Notes: generated by a model not told the origin, from the sequence alone. Shown: positions 7,287 through 16,637, numbered from the stretch's first letter. The stretch: DNA of 64,000 nucleotides from REEB76 sp963774895 (GCA_963774895.1 CAVZGN010000003.1:248001-312000); one strand, 5' to 3'. A program made the numbers and translations.

Positions 7287-8300
7287 ATGACGAGCATCAA
7301 TCGCGAAGGCACACCGGAAGCGGAAGAAGAACTGTTTCCCGATTCCGAGGAGCCGCAGAACCCGGCTATCCTGCTGGAGGGCGACGGTGACGAGCCCTTG
7401 CTGGAAGAAGGCACGGCGACGGTGCTGCAGCCGGAACCGGTGGAGCCCGAACCGCAGCTGGTGGAGGCACAGCTGGATGCCACCCGTATGTACCTCTCGG
7501 AGATCGGTTATTCGGCGCTGCTGACCGCCGAGGAAGAAGTCTATTACAGCCGCCGCGCCCTGAAAGGCGACGAAGTCTCGCGCCGCCGCATGATCGAAAG
7601 CAACCTGCGACTGGTGGTGAAGATCGCGCGCAAGTACATCAATCGCGGCCTGCCGCTGCTGGACCTGATCGAAGAGGGCAATCTGGGCCTGATCCATGCG
7701 GTAGAGAAGTTCGATCCGGAACGCGGTTTCCGCTTCTCAACCTATGCCACCTGGTGGATACGCCAGACCATCGAGCGGGCCATCATGAATCAAACCCGCA
7801 CCATCCGTCTGCCTATCCACATCATCAAGGAACTCAATCTCTACCTGCGCGCCGGCCGCAAACTGTCCCAGACACTGGACCGTACGCCTTCACCGGAAGA
7901 GATCGCGGAACTGCTGGACAAACCCATCGAGGATGTAAAACGGCTGCTGGGACTGAACGAGCGCGTCACTTCCATGGAGACTCCCATTGGCAAGGATGGC
8001 GACCGCATGCTGCTGGACGCCATTCCCGACGAGAACAATACCGATCCTTCAAGGATTCTGCACGACACGGACTTGCAGGCCATTGTGGAACGCTGGCTGG
8101 GGCGCCTGAACGAGAAGCAGCGAGAAGTGGTGGAGCGCCGCTTCGGTCTCAATGGCCATGACAAGGGCACGCTGGAAGACGTGGGCGCCGCCATCGGCGT
8201 CACTCGTGAGCGCGTGCGCCAGATCCAGATGGATGCCATGAAGCGCCTGCGGCAGATACTGGAGAGTGAGGGATTATCGGAAGAATCGCTGTTTGAATGA
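7287..8300 (+). CDS. rpoS: RNA polymerase sigma factor RpoS
   Basis: Stationary-phase/general stress sigma factor. The acidic N-terminus leads into region 1.2/2: TRMYLSEIGYSALLTAEEE and RYINRGLPLLDLIEEGNLGL-type sequence (here KYINRG). The -10-binding stretch RFSTYATWWIRQTIERAI and region 4 helix-turn-helix GAAIGVTRERVRQIQMDAM follow. I chose ATG 7287, giving MTSINREGTPEAEEE and 337 residues, close to the usual 330. The frame is also open from TTG 7221, three bases after nlpD, but that extension is not family-like. Position after nlpD confirms the identity. Confidence 0.97.
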   Translation: MTSINREGTPEAEEELFPDSEEPQNPAILLEGDGDEPLLEEGTATVLQPEPVEPEPQLVEAQLDATRMYLSEIGYSALLTAEEEVYYSRRALKGDEVSRRRMIESNLRLVVKIARKYINRGLPLLDLIEEGNLGLIHAVEKFDPERGFRFSTYATWWIRQTIERAIMNQTRTIRLPIHIIKELNLYLRAGRKLSQTLDRTPSPEEIAELLDKPIEDVKRLLGLNERVTSMETPIGKDGDRMLLDAIPDENNTDPSRILHDTDLQAIVERWLGRLNEKQREVVERRFGLNGHDKGTLEDVGAAIGVTRERVRQIQMDAMKRLRQILESEGLSEESLFE

Positions 8301-8412
8301 TTTGCATTTATTGACCAAAATCTAATATACGTTTTGTCTGTCAACGGATACTTACGCTAATATTTGTAGCTTAGCTGATTAGCTCTCAATACATCTACAG
8401 GAAAAGGACTAC

Positions 8413-8658
8413 ATGAATTCCTTTTTTAAAGGAACAACACGGGGAATTCGAATAGCATTTGTTGGATTTGTTATTGCTGCAGCGGGTGGTTCAATTGGTT
8501 GTTTAGGATATTGGCTTCACGTTCAATGGGCAGCCGTATCTGGATATTTTATTGTTGCGACAGGAGTATTGATCGGGTTTATAGGTATATTTTATGGTTG
8601 GGTTGAGTCAGGAATTTTGATATTTAGGAGATTACGCGAAAAATTACGTGCTGGTTAA
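8413..8658 (+). CDS. Small two-span membrane protein, unknown
   Basis: 81 residues with two clear hydrophobic segments at about 14-33 (IAFVGFVIAAAGGSIGCLGY) and 41-66 (AVSGYFIVATGVLIGFIGIF), ending in a basic tail (RRLREKLRAG) that should be cytoplasmic. I do not recognise a family. The start has AAAAGGA upstream. Base composition is distinctly richer in AT than rpoS and the genes beyond, as are both flanks (8301-8412 and 8659-8700), which fits a recent arrival or relaxed selection. It converges with the gene at 8701-9075. Confidence 0.65.
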   Translation: MNSFFKGTTRGIRIAFVGFVIAAAGGSIGCLGYWLHVQWAAVSGYFIVATGVLIGFIGIFYGWVESGILIFRRLREKLRAG

Positions 8659-8700
8659 AATCCGTTTTATAACACACATAAATTAGATAAAATTATTCCT

Positions 8701-9075
8701 TTATATCATCAATAAAGCCGCGACCACATTCCGATTTTCACTCACTAGCACATTGTAGGTACGACATGCGGCCGCAGTGTCTAGCACTTCCAGCCCGATA
8801 CCGCGTTGCTGGATCTCCGCCATGATCCGGGCTTCGGGGAACCGCAGCGTGGGGCCGGTGCCGATCACCAGGATCTCAGGTTCCTGCGCCAACGCGGGTT
8901 CCAGATGTTCAAGGGTGATGTCCTCAAGGCACTGGGGCGGCCAATCTTCCATGAGCTTCAGAGGGGAGAGCACCAGGCTCGCTTTCAATAGCCGGTCATT
9001 GATGTTGATGCGCCCCGGGGCGTAGGCGCGGATGTAGTTGACGTCGCCGGCGGGCTGGTCTTGGGTGAGTTTCAT
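8701..9075 (-). CDS. Mth938/AAMDC-domain protein (DUF498)
   Basis: 124 residues from ATG 9075 (MKLTQDQPAGDVNYIRAYAP). The features RININ, LVIGTGPTLRFP and the C-terminal LDTAAACRTYNVLVSENRNV are typical of the Mth938-like family, a small alpha/beta fold related to human AAMDC and to the respiratory complex I factor NDUFAF3. No catalytic function is established. The frame is open further upstream to 9117, but the extra 14 residues are not family-like and approach the repeat element that begins at 9118. Confidence 0.85.
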   Translation of the reverse strand: MKLTQDQPAGDVNYIRAYAPGRININDRLLKASLVLSPLKLMEDWPPQCLEDITLEHLEPALAQEPEILVIGTGPTLRFPEARIMAEIQQRGIGLEVLDTAAACRTYNVLVSENRNVVAALLMI

Positions 9076-9117
9076 GGCTTTTAGGGTAGGGCAAACAGCA
9101 TAATGTGTACAGTGCAA

Positions 9118-9322
9118 CTCTAAAAATCGATCTTTTGCTTTCCGGCGGCGTTAATGAATACCTCTACTATTTGCTTTGCTTTCCTGACTCGTTCCAGAAC
9201 CAGTGCGGGCATGCTGCCCGCCCGTTCGCCGTATACGGCTCACCCTCATGTACTGCCGTGTACACTCCGGTTGCTCGATCATCTTCGCCTAGCCGGCAAC
9301 CAAAATCTCTGATTTTATAGAG
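9118..9322 (-). mobile_element. MITE-like repeat element, copy 2 (inverted)
   Basis: Reverse-orientation copy of the element at 978-1182. The ends are CTCTAAAAAT (9118-9127) and ATTTTATAGAG (9312-9322); here the symmetry extends outwards to AACTCT/AGAGTT. The 52-base identical core includes GCCGTATACGGC and the GCGGGCA/TGCCCGC stem. On the minus strand it has a 30-codon frame beginning MPALVLERVRKAKQIVEV that closes with TAG at the element's end. In copy 1 the homologous frame has no stop and continues into ispD. It lies between two divergent genes (8701-9075 and 9347-10312). No target duplication is clear. Confidence 0.8.
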
Positions 9323-9346
9323 TTCCTTACAGCCCACTATTTACGA

Positions 9347-10312
9347 TTGCCCATGACCATCACGCTGTTTATTCCATCTCTGAGTGGATTGCATACCGAT
9401 AGCGGCATGCAAAAGCGATATCCGGCGTTGGAGACGCTATTCACACGTTCACAGGTGCAATCCACAGCAGACGTTAATGATGAGCTGGCGAAGCTATTTG
9501 GCTTGCCTACCGGCTTTGGCGTCGCGCCTTTCATGCGGCTGGCGGATACCGGTGATCGGGATGCGGGTTTCTGCTTCCGCGCGGATCCGGTGCATCTGGC
9601 TCCAGACCGGGATCAGTTGGTGATGCTGCCGTTATCCGTGCTGCAGGTGCAGATGGATGAAGCGAAAGCGTTGGCCGAGATTTTCAATCGCACCTACGCT
9701 GCCGAGGGCTATCGGCTGGAGATACCGTATCCCGAACGCTGGTATCTGCGTGTGCCGGTACCACTCAAGTGTGTGACCCACGAGCCGATAGTGGTGGCCG
9801 GCGGATCAGTATTCGAATACATGCCGGATGGCGAGGATGGGCAGCGACTCCGGCAACTCATGAACGAAGTGCAGATGCTGTTCCATGAACAACCGGTGAA
9901 TTTGGCACGCGAGTCGGCGGGACGGCCCGGCATCAACAGCCTGTGGTTGTGGGGCGGTGGCCGTCTGCCGGAAGGTCCTATTACCGGACCCGACACGGTG
10001 CTGACGGATATTCCTCTGGTCACGGGATTGGCTCGCTGTGCCGATAGTGACTACACAGCATGGACGGGAATCCTGGATAAACCTTTGGAATCCGAAGATC
10101 AGCTGATGGCAATCGATTGCAGCAGTGAGTCGGCATTGATGCAAATAGAAGACCAGCTTGCGGTACCGCTATTGCGTGGATTACGCGAGGATCAGATCGA
10201 TGCGTTACTGATATACCCAGGTAACCAGCACTGTCACAAGATCACGCGTGCTTCCCTGCGGCAGTTCTGGCGCCGGCGCCGGCTGTTGGCTGATATCCTG
10301 CGTACAACATGA
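9347..10312 (+). CDS. Conserved protein of the recJ locus, RpfE-like (COG4255-type)
   Basis: 321 residues without a signal peptide. Recognisable stretches are FCFRADPVHLAPDRDQLVML, INSLWLWGGGRLP and a C-terminal LLIYPGNQHCHKITR. Such proteins sit next to recJ in many Xanthomonadales and relatives. In Xanthomonas the gene is called rpfE; databases sometimes label the family as a cofactor-independent phosphoglycerate mutase relative, which suggests an alkaline-phosphatase-like fold. I see no proven active site and assign no function. The stop overlaps the recJ start (ATGA), so the two are probably translated together. Confidence 0.7.
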   Translation: MPMTITLFIPSLSGLHTDSGMQKRYPALETLFTRSQVQSTADVNDELAKLFGLPTGFGVAPFMRLADTGDRDAGFCFRADPVHLAPDRDQLVMLPLSVLQVQMDEAKALAEIFNRTYAAEGYRLEIPYPERWYLRVPVPLKCVTHEPIVVAGGSVFEYMPDGEDGQRLRQLMNEVQMLFHEQPVNLARESAGRPGINSLWLWGGGRLPEGPITGPDTVLTDIPLVTGLARCADSDYTAWTGILDKPLESEDQLMAIDCSSESALMQIEDQLAVPLLRGLREDQIDALLIYPGNQHCHKITRASLRQFWRRRRLLADILRTT

Positions 10313-12042
10313 AGCCACACCGTATCGAACGCCGTATCCCGCTCGCGGGAACGCATTTTTCAGAAAGCCTGCATCCGTTACTGCGGCGCATCTATGCTGC
10401 CCGACAGATACATAACGATGCTGATTTGGATAACGCCTTGTCGGCGCTCTACGATTATCGCGCCTTCAGCAATATGGAACAGGCAGTCACGCTACTGGCA
10501 AACTGCCTGGAGCAGCAGCAACGCATCCTGATCGTGGGCGATTTCGATGCGGATGGTGCCACCAGTTCCGCCCTCGGCGTGCGCGCACTGCGCCGGTTGG
10601 GCGCAACCCAGGTGGATTACCTGGTACCGAACCGTTTTGAATATGGTTATGGCCTAACGCCGGAGATCGTGGCGCTGGCGGCCGAGCGCAAACCGCATCT
10701 CATCATCACCGTGGATAACGGCATCTCCAGTCTCGCGGGCGTGCAGGCGGCGCGCACTGCCGGTATCCGGGTACTGGTAACCGACCATCACCTGCCGGGC
10801 CCCGAGCTGCCGGATGCCGATGCCATCCTCAACCCCAATCTGCCCGGCGATGCTTTCCCCAGCAAGCATCTTGCCGGCGTGGGCGTCATGTTCTATCTGT
10901 TGCTGGCACTGCGTGCCCGGCTGCGCGCGGACAATTGGTTCGTCAGTCGCGGGATTCCGGAACCAAACCTGGCGGAGTATCTGGACATCGTGGCGCTCGG
11001 CACGGTCGCCGATCTGGTGCCACTGGATCACAACAACCGCGTGTTGGTTACCCAAGGCCTGATACGCCTACGTGCCGGACGCTGCGTGCCCGGCATCCGC
11101 GCACTGCTGGAACTGGGCAAACGCAACCTAGAGCGTCTCACTGCCGCGGATCTGGGGTTTGCGGTGGCGCCGCGTCTGAATGCCGCGGGCCGGCTCACGG
11201 ATATGTCCCTGGGTATCGAATGCCTGCTGGCGGATGATCCCGCGCAGGCAAGTGAGCTGGCCGCGCGGCTGGATACACTCAATCATGAGCGGCGCCATAT
11301 CGAAGCGCGCATGCAGGAGGATGCGTTGCGTGCTTTGCAGAAGCTGGGCGTGGACGCAGCGGATCCCATGCTGCCTTTCGGCCTGTGCCTCTTCGATGAG
11401 GAATGGCATCAGGGGGTGGTGGGACTGGTGGCATCACGCGTCAAGGACCGGGTGCATCGTCCGGTGATCGCCTTCGCCCGTACCGAGGACGGCACCCTCA
11501 AGGGTTCGGCGCGTTCGGTCAAAGGCGTACATATCCGTGATGCCTTGGAAGCGGTGTCCACCCGGCATCCGGGTCTGATCGCCAAATTCGGCGGGCATGC
11601 CATGGCAGTAGGCCTGACGCTGGCGGCAGATGCATTTGAAACTTTTGCGCCAGCCTTCGATGCGGAAGTGCGGCGCTGGTTGACGGCCCAAGATCTGGCG
11701 GGCGTCATGCATACGGATGGTGAGCTGGCGCCGGAATTGATCACGCTCGAGACTGCAGTGATGCTGCGCATGGCGGGACCCTGGGGGCAGGGATTTCCGG
11801 AACCCAGTTTTGATGGCGTGTTCCAGTTGCTGGAACGCCGCATCGTGGGTGAAAAGCATCTCAAAATGGCGCTGGCGGAACCGGTCACCGGACTCAGACT
11901 GGAAGCCATCGCGTTCAATCAGGATGGTGCACAACTGCCGCCCGGCTGCACACAAGTGCGCATCGTGTATCGCCCGGACATCAACGAATACCGGGGTGAG
12001 CAGCGTTTGCAATTGTTGGTCGACGCTATCGAGCCGGTTTGA
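10309..12042 (+). CDS. recJ: Single-stranded-DNA-specific exonuclease RecJ
   Basis: RecJ degrades single-stranded DNA 5' to 3' in recombination, mismatch and base-excision repair. The 577 residues match the family length. The DHH phosphoesterase motifs are ILIVGDFDADGATSSALG (about 69-86), IITVDNGIS, LVTDHHLPGPELPDADAILN and IVALGTVADLVPL. The DHHA1 motif GGHAMAVGLTL (about 424-434) and an OB-like C-terminal part complete the protein. Start overlaps the RpfE-like gene and prfB follows 54 bases after the stop. Confidence 0.97.
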   Translation: MKPHRIERRIPLAGTHFSESLHPLLRRIYAARQIHNDADLDNALSALYDYRAFSNMEQAVTLLANCLEQQQRILIVGDFDADGATSSALGVRALRRLGATQVDYLVPNRFEYGYGLTPEIVALAAERKPHLIITVDNGISSLAGVQAARTAGIRVLVTDHHLPGPELPDADAILNPNLPGDAFPSKHLAGVGVMFYLLLALRARLRADNWFVSRGIPEPNLAEYLDIVALGTVADLVPLDHNNRVLVTQGLIRLRAGRCVPGIRALLELGKRNLERLTAADLGFAVAPRLNAAGRLTDMSLGIECLLADDPAQASELAARLDTLNHERRHIEARMQEDALRALQKLGVDAADPMLPFGLCLFDEEWHQGVVGLVASRVKDRVHRPVIAFARTEDGTLKGSARSVKGVHIRDALEAVSTRHPGLIAKFGGHAMAVGLTLAADAFETFAPAFDAEVRRWLTAQDLAGVMHTDGELAPELITLETAVMLRMAGPWGQGFPEPSFDGVFQLLERRIVGEKHLKMALAEPVTGLRLEAIAFNQDGAQLPPGCTQVRIVYRPDINEYRGEQRLQLLVDAIEPV

Positions 12043-12096
12043 GGCCTGTAGTACCATAGCAGCCTTGATTTTCAGACTACTACAGGAATTCACGCC

Positions 12097-13195
12097 GTGC
12101 AGGACATCAACCCCATCAAAAACAAGATCAGCGACTTGAAGGGCCGGGTGCAGGCTCTCAGGGGGTACCTTTGACTATGAGTCCAAACGCGAGCGTCTCC
12201 AGGAAGTAAGCAAGGAACTGGAAGATCCGGGTATTTGGAACAAACCGGAGCGCGCCCAGGAACTGGGCCGTGAACGCGCCCGCCTGGATGAAGTGGTGAG
12301 CATGCTGGACAAGCTCACCGGCGGACTGGAGGATTCCCACGATTTATTGAATTTGGCCGTGGAAGAGGGCGATGTCACTTCCGCGGGCGAAGTCGGCAGT
12401 GAAGTGCTCAGCCTGGAAAAACAGGTGGCGCAGCTGGAATTCCAGCGCATGTTTTCCGGCGAGATGGATTCCCACAACGCCTTCCTGGATGTGCAATCTG
12501 GTTCCGGCGGCACCGAAGCCCAGGACTGGGCCAACATGCTGTTGCGCATGTACCTGCGCTGGGGTGAGCGCCGCGGTTTCAAGGTGGAGTTGATGGAAGT
12601 CTCGGCGGGTGAAGTGGCCGGCATAAAAAGTGCCAGCGTGCGCTTCGAGGGACCCTATGCCTTCGGCTGGCTGCGCACCGAGACTGGCGTGCACCGCCTG
12701 GTGCGCAAATCGCCGTTCGATTCCGGCAACCGCCGGCATACTTCCTTCGCCTCCATCTTCGTGTCGCCGGAAGTGGACGATGACATCCAGATCGAGATCA
12801 ATCCGGCAGACCTGAAAGTGGATACCTATCGCTCCAGCGGAGCCGGCGGCCAGCACGTCAACAAGACCGATTCCGCCATCCGCATCACCCACATCCCCAC
12901 CGGCATCGTGGTGGCCTGCCAGAACGAACGCTCGCAGCACAAGAACCGCTCCACCGCCATGAAGCAGTTGAAAGCCAAGTTGTACGAGATGGAGGACCAG
13001 AAGCGCCGCGCCGAACAGCAGAAACTGGAAGACAGCAAGGCGGATATCGGCTGGGGCAGCCAGATACGCTCCTATGTGCTGGACCAGTCGCGTATCAAGG
13101 ATTTGCGCACCGGGGTGGAGAAAGGCGACACTCAGGCGGTGCTGGACGGGGATCTGGACGATTTCATCGAGGCCTCGCTGAAACAGGGTTTGTGA
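12097..13195 (+). CDS. prfB: Peptide chain release factor 2 (programmed +1 frameshift)
   Basis: RF2 ends translation at UGA and UAA. The first 25 codons, from GTG 12097, read MQDINPIKNKISDLKGRV then QALRGYL and stop at an in-frame TGA (12172-12174). Translation continues in the +1 frame from GAC 12173 (DYESKRERLQEV), giving 365 residues, the same length as E. coli RF2. The stop-codon recognition motif SPF (VRKSPFDSG) and the peptidyl-hydrolysis GGQ motif (GAGGQHVNKTDSAIR) are intact. Genes called from the internal ATG 12293 would miss the first 65 residues. lysS follows, as in E. coli. Confidence 0.97.
12160..12175 (+). promoter_or_regulatory. RF2 programmed frameshift signal
   Basis: The sequence AGGGGGTACCTTTGAC has an internal Shine-Dalgarno-like AGGGGG 3 bases before the slippery CTT, then the in-frame TGA and a C. 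It has the same layout as the E. coli prfB site (AGG GGG TAY CTT TGA C). When RF2 is scarce, the slow UGA decoding lets ribosomes shift +1 and make RF2, an autoregulatory loop. Confidence 0.96.
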
Positions 13196-13203
13196 ATGTA
13201 GGA

Positions 13204-13220
13204 GCGGTCGTCCCGACCGC
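13204..13220. repeat. REP-like short hairpin
   Basis: GCGGTCG-TCC-CGACCGC forms a perfect 7-bp stem with a 3-base loop, preceded by TGTAGGA and followed by GATAAG. The layout TGTAGGAGCGG...CCGCGA resembles REP sequences that are common between genes of Pseudomonas and Xanthomonadales. There is no following T-run, so it is not a standard terminator. It lies between prfB and lysS, and I see only one copy in the window. Confidence 0.5.
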
Positions 13221-13268
13221 GATAAGGGATGTCTGTTTTTATCAAGGGCAAGTCAAACTGGAATAGCA

Positions 13269-14756
13269 ATGACCGACCAACAAGACGAAAACAAACTGGT
13301 GCGTGAACGGCGCGAGAAACTCGCAAGACTGCGTGCCCAGGGCATCGCCTTTCCCAACGACTTCAAGCGCGACGCGCTGGCGGCGGAACTGCACGGGATG
13401 TATGGAAAACATAGCGGTGAATCCCTGGAGCAGGAGCCGGTGCGCGTACACGTGGCCGGTCGCATGATGGCCAAGCGTGTCATGGGCAAGGCCAGCTTCG
13501 CGCATCTCCAGGACAGCACCGGGCGCATCCAGCTGTTTCTGCAGAAAGACGCGCTCGGTGAGAGTTACGAGGAGTTCAAAGCTTGGGATGTGGGCGACAT
13601 CGTGGCGGCCGAAGGCGTGCTGTTCAAAACCAAGACCGATGAACTGTCGGTGCGCGTCAGCAAGCTCCGGCTGCTTACCAAATCGCTGCGGCCGTTGCCG
13701 GAGAAATTCCACGGCCTGGCGGACACAGAGATCCGTTACCGGCAACGCTATCTGGACCTCATCATGAATCCGGAAGCATCGCGCGTGTTCCAGATGCGCA
13801 CCCGCATTGTGCAGCACATGCGGGATTTCATGAACGCCGTAGGTTTCGTGGAAGTGGAGACCCCCATGATGCAGCCGATCGCCGGCGGCGCCATCGCGCG
13901 GCCCTTCATCACCCATCACAATACCCTGGACATGGATCTGTACCTGCGGATAGCGCCGGAGCTGTATCTCAAGCGGCTGGTGGTGGGCGGTATGGAGCGC
14001 GTGTTCGAGATCAACCGCAATTTCCGCAACGAGGGAGTGTCCACGCGCCACAATCCCGAGTTCACCATGCTGGAGTTCTACCAAGCCTACGCCACCTATA
14101 ACGACCTGATGGACCTTACCGAGAGCCTGATGCGCAGTCTGGCGCAGGCGCTGAATGGCAAAGCCACGGTCGCCTACCAGGGCGAAACCTATGATTTCGC
14201 CCCGGCTTTCCGCCGCCTTAAACTTGAAGACGCCATCGCCGATGTAAACAAACTGGAGCGTAAAAAACTTCGGGATGTGGCTTACCTGCGCAGCGTGTGC
14301 GAAAAACTTAAATTACCGGTCAATGCCGGCAGCGGCGCCGGCAAGCTGCAGTTCGAGATCTTCGAAAAGACTGTCGAGCCCGACCTCAAGGCTCCGACAT
14401 TCATCGTAGATTACCCCATGGAAGTCTCGCCGCTGTCACGCCGCAAGGACAGCGATCCGTTCCTGACAGACCGCTTCGAGTTCTATGTAGGTAGCCGCGA
14501 GCTGGCCAACGGCTTCTCCGAATTGAACGACCCGGAAGATCAGGCGGAACGCTTCAAGGCCCAGGCGCTGGAGAAAGATGCCGGCGACCAGGAGGCCATG
14601 TTCTACGACGCGGACTACGTGCGCGCCCTGGAATACGGCATGCCGCCGGCGGCCGGCGAGGGTATCGGCATCGACCGCCTGGTGATGCTATTCACGGATT
14701 CTGCTTCCATCCGCGACGTGATCCTGTTCCCGCTGATGCGCCCCGAAACCGAATGA
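13269..14756 (+). CDS. lysS: Lysyl-tRNA synthetase (class II)
   Basis: LysS charges tRNA-Lys. The 495 residues begin with an OB-fold anticodon-binding domain (VHVAGRMMAKRVMGKASFAH, FLQKDALGESYEEF) followed by the class II core. Motif 1 region is RMRTRIVQHMRDFM-like (FQMRTRIVQHMRDFM), motif 2 contains RNEGVSTRHNPEFTMLEFYQ and motif 3 is GEGIGIDRLVMLFTD. Length and motifs are normal. In Xanthomonadales, recJ, prfB and lysS lie together as they do here. Confidence 0.97.
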   Translation: MTDQQDENKLVRERREKLARLRAQGIAFPNDFKRDALAAELHGMYGKHSGESLEQEPVRVHVAGRMMAKRVMGKASFAHLQDSTGRIQLFLQKDALGESYEEFKAWDVGDIVAAEGVLFKTKTDELSVRVSKLRLLTKSLRPLPEKFHGLADTEIRYRQRYLDLIMNPEASRVFQMRTRIVQHMRDFMNAVGFVEVETPMMQPIAGGAIARPFITHHNTLDMDLYLRIAPELYLKRLVVGGMERVFEINRNFRNEGVSTRHNPEFTMLEFYQAYATYNDLMDLTESLMRSLAQALNGKATVAYQGETYDFAPAFRRLKLEDAIADVNKLERKKLRDVAYLRSVCEKLKLPVNAGSGAGKLQFEIFEKTVEPDLKAPTFIVDYPMEVSPLSRRKDSDPFLTDRFEFYVGSRELANGFSELNDPEDQAERFKAQALEKDAGDQEAMFYDADYVRALEYGMPPAAGEGIGIDRLVMLFTDSASIRDVILFPLMRPETE

Positions 14757-14771
14757 ATTCCGAAGAAGTGC

Positions 14772-15122
14772 ATGTACGAGAAACGTACACATCCTCCGCT
14801 CTCAAGGCCGCAGTTCCTGCGACGCGTTGCCTGGCATTTCCTGTTCGCGCAAGCCTTCGTGTTCTGCTCGCTGCTGATAGGGATGGCGGGCTATGAATAC
14901 TATGAGCATCTGGCCTGGCGCGATGCCTTCCTAAATGCCGCCATGCTTTTGGGCGGCATGGGGCCGGTGGAATCTCCCCAGACGCCCGGCGGCAAAGTCT
15001 TCGCTGGCCTGTACGCGCTGTATGCCGGCCTGGTCTTTCTCATCGTCGCGGGCGTGCTGTTCGCCCCGATCTTGCACCGCATGATGCACAAGTTCCACTG
15101 GCAACCGGATAAGTCTTCCTGA
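14772..15122 (+). CDS. Two-span membrane protein, ion-channel-like layout
   Basis: 116 residues. The first membrane segment is at about 20-42 (FLFAQAFVFCSLLIGMAGY), then a re-entrant-like stretch AFLNAAMLLGGMGPVESPQT, then a second segment at about 77-100 (VFAGLYALYAGLVFLIVAGV) and a basic tail. The order TM, loop, TM recalls two-span potassium-channel pores. The TVGYGD filter, however, is absent and LGGMGP stands in its place, so transport activity is not supported. It lies between lysS and the RNA methyltransferase gene, whose start is one base after this stop. Confidence 0.65.
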   Translation: MYEKRTHPPLSRPQFLRRVAWHFLFAQAFVFCSLLIGMAGYEYYEHLAWRDAFLNAAMLLGGMGPVESPQTPGGKVFAGLYALYAGLVFLIVAGVLFAPILHRMMHKFHWQPDKSS

Positions 15123-15123
15123 G

Positions 15124-16419
15124 ATGCCTGCGCATGCGCATGCACGCTTGCGTCAGGCGTCGGCCCTGCTGGGTCAGATTTTGCAGTTCACCTATCCAGC
15201 CGATGCTGTCATCGATCAGTATTTCAAGGCCAACCGCAACATGGGCTCCAAGGACCGGGCCTTCGCCGCAGAAACGGTGTACGGCTGCCTGCGCCACAAA
15301 CGGGAACTGGAAGCCCTGTACGAGCCCATCTACAAACCCGAATCCGACGAACAAAGATCCCGCTGGCTGGCGGCTACCTGGCTGCTGAAATACGGCGGCT
15401 GGAGCGCCCGGGCGCTTGTACAAGCCGGATTCAATACCGGTGCCGTCGAGCTGGTGGAGCGCATCCGTGCCCGGGATCTGTTTGAGTTCCCACTGGCTGT
15501 GCGTGCGAATTTCCCGGATTGGCTTGCGGAAAGTCTGGTCAAACAATTCGGCGAACAGGAGACCTTGAAGTTGGCTGCAGCACTGAATCAGCCGGCGCCG
15601 GTGGATATCCGGGTTAATTCATTAAAGTCCAGCCGTGAAGCCCTGCAGGCTCAGCTCAGGGACGAAGGCTATGAACTGACGCCCACGCCGTATTCGCCCT
15701 ATGGTCTGCGGCGTGACAAGCGTGGACCGTTGTTCACCAGCCAGGCATTCCGTTCCGGGCTGTTCGAACTTCAGGACGAAGGCAGCCAGCTCATTGGTCT
15801 GTTGGCGGACGCCAAACCCAAAGACAAGATCGTGGATTTCTGTGCCGGTGCCGGCGGCAAGACGCTGCAGCTAGCCGCCATGATGGCTAATACCGGCGTG
15901 CTGCTGGCGTTCGATGTGTCGCGCAAACGCCTGGATCGCATTAAACCGCGACTGGTGCGTGCCGGCGTGGATACGGTGCAACGGCATGTGATCCATGCCG
16001 AATATGATCCGGTTCTCAATCGCTTGGCCGGCACAGCCGATGTAGTGATCGTGGATGCACCGTGCTCCGGCACGGGCACGTTGCGCCGCAATCCGGATAT
16101 CAAGTGGAAGCCGATCAATCTCGCCGAGTTAACAGCCCTTCAGGGTCGTATCCTCATCGCGGCTTCCAAACTAGTAAAACCAGGTGGGCGTCTTGTGTAT
16201 GCGACCTGCAGTTTGCTGGATGATGAGAATTCAGGGGTAACTTCGGCGTTTCTTGCGGAGCATCCTGATTTTCGAACAGTGCCCGCTGGCGGAATTCTCG
16301 AACGGCAAGGAGTTAAAATTATACAAGCCTGTGGTCTGGATGGTGCCTTGAGGCTTTTACCACATCGTCATGGCACAGATGGTTTTTATGCGCTGGCTAT
16401 GGAGCGTCTCAGGACCTGA
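15124..16419 (+). CDS. RsmB/NOP-family RNA cytosine-5 methyltransferase
   Basis: 431 residues. The N-terminal helical part (about 1-140) is followed by a SAM-dependent methyltransferase domain: VDFCAGAGGKTLQLAAMM (SAM loop), then DAPCSGTGTLRRNPDIKWK and VYATCSLLDDENSG. These hold the two cysteines of m5C enzymes that use a covalent Cys intermediate. E. coli RsmB modifies 16S rRNA C967. This gene is not next to fmt/def as rsmB usually is, so the exact target base is uncertain. Its 3' end faces the accessory island that starts around 16458. Confidence 0.85.
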   Translation: MPAHAHARLRQASALLGQILQFTYPADAVIDQYFKANRNMGSKDRAFAAETVYGCLRHKRELEALYEPIYKPESDEQRSRWLAATWLLKYGGWSARALVQAGFNTGAVELVERIRARDLFEFPLAVRANFPDWLAESLVKQFGEQETLKLAAALNQPAPVDIRVNSLKSSREALQAQLRDEGYELTPTPYSPYGLRRDKRGPLFTSQAFRSGLFELQDEGSQLIGLLADAKPKDKIVDFCAGAGGKTLQLAAMMANTGVLLAFDVSRKRLDRIKPRLVRAGVDTVQRHVIHAEYDPVLNRLAGTADVVIVDAPCSGTGTLRRNPDIKWKPINLAELTALQGRILIAASKLVKPGGRLVYATCSLLDDENSGVTSAFLAEHPDFRTVPAGGILERQGVKIIQACGLDGALRLLPHRHGTDGFYALAMERLRT

Positions 16420-16457
16420 CCAGATCACTTACTGCAGGATTGTCAGACTAAAATAAT

Positions 16458-16533
16458 GGGTATTCGGATTTCACGATTGATGTAGGCTGAATAGCCGTCT
16501 CTACAAGTAAGCTCAGGGTCGGGTTCTGTGATT
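16458..16533 (+). repeat. Left inverted repeat of the accessory island
   Basis: The segment 16458-16481 (GGGTATTCGGATTTCACG then ATTGAT) matches the reverse complement of 20219-20242 at 22 of 24 bases. A second match follows 37 bases further in: TCGGGTTCTGTGA (16519-16531) mirrors TCACAGAATCCGA (20167-20179) with one difference. Spacing on the other side is 39 bases, so the two ends share the same layout. The repeat starts about 40 bases after the methyltransferase stop. Confidence 0.7.
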
Positions 16534-16637
16534 GATGCGCTCGCATCATATTCCGAATGACTGCTCATTGGCTGGATGCAGCCCTTAATATCTAGTACCC
16601 GAGATTCTATTCTTTCTACTTCTGCTCACGACTGCGA

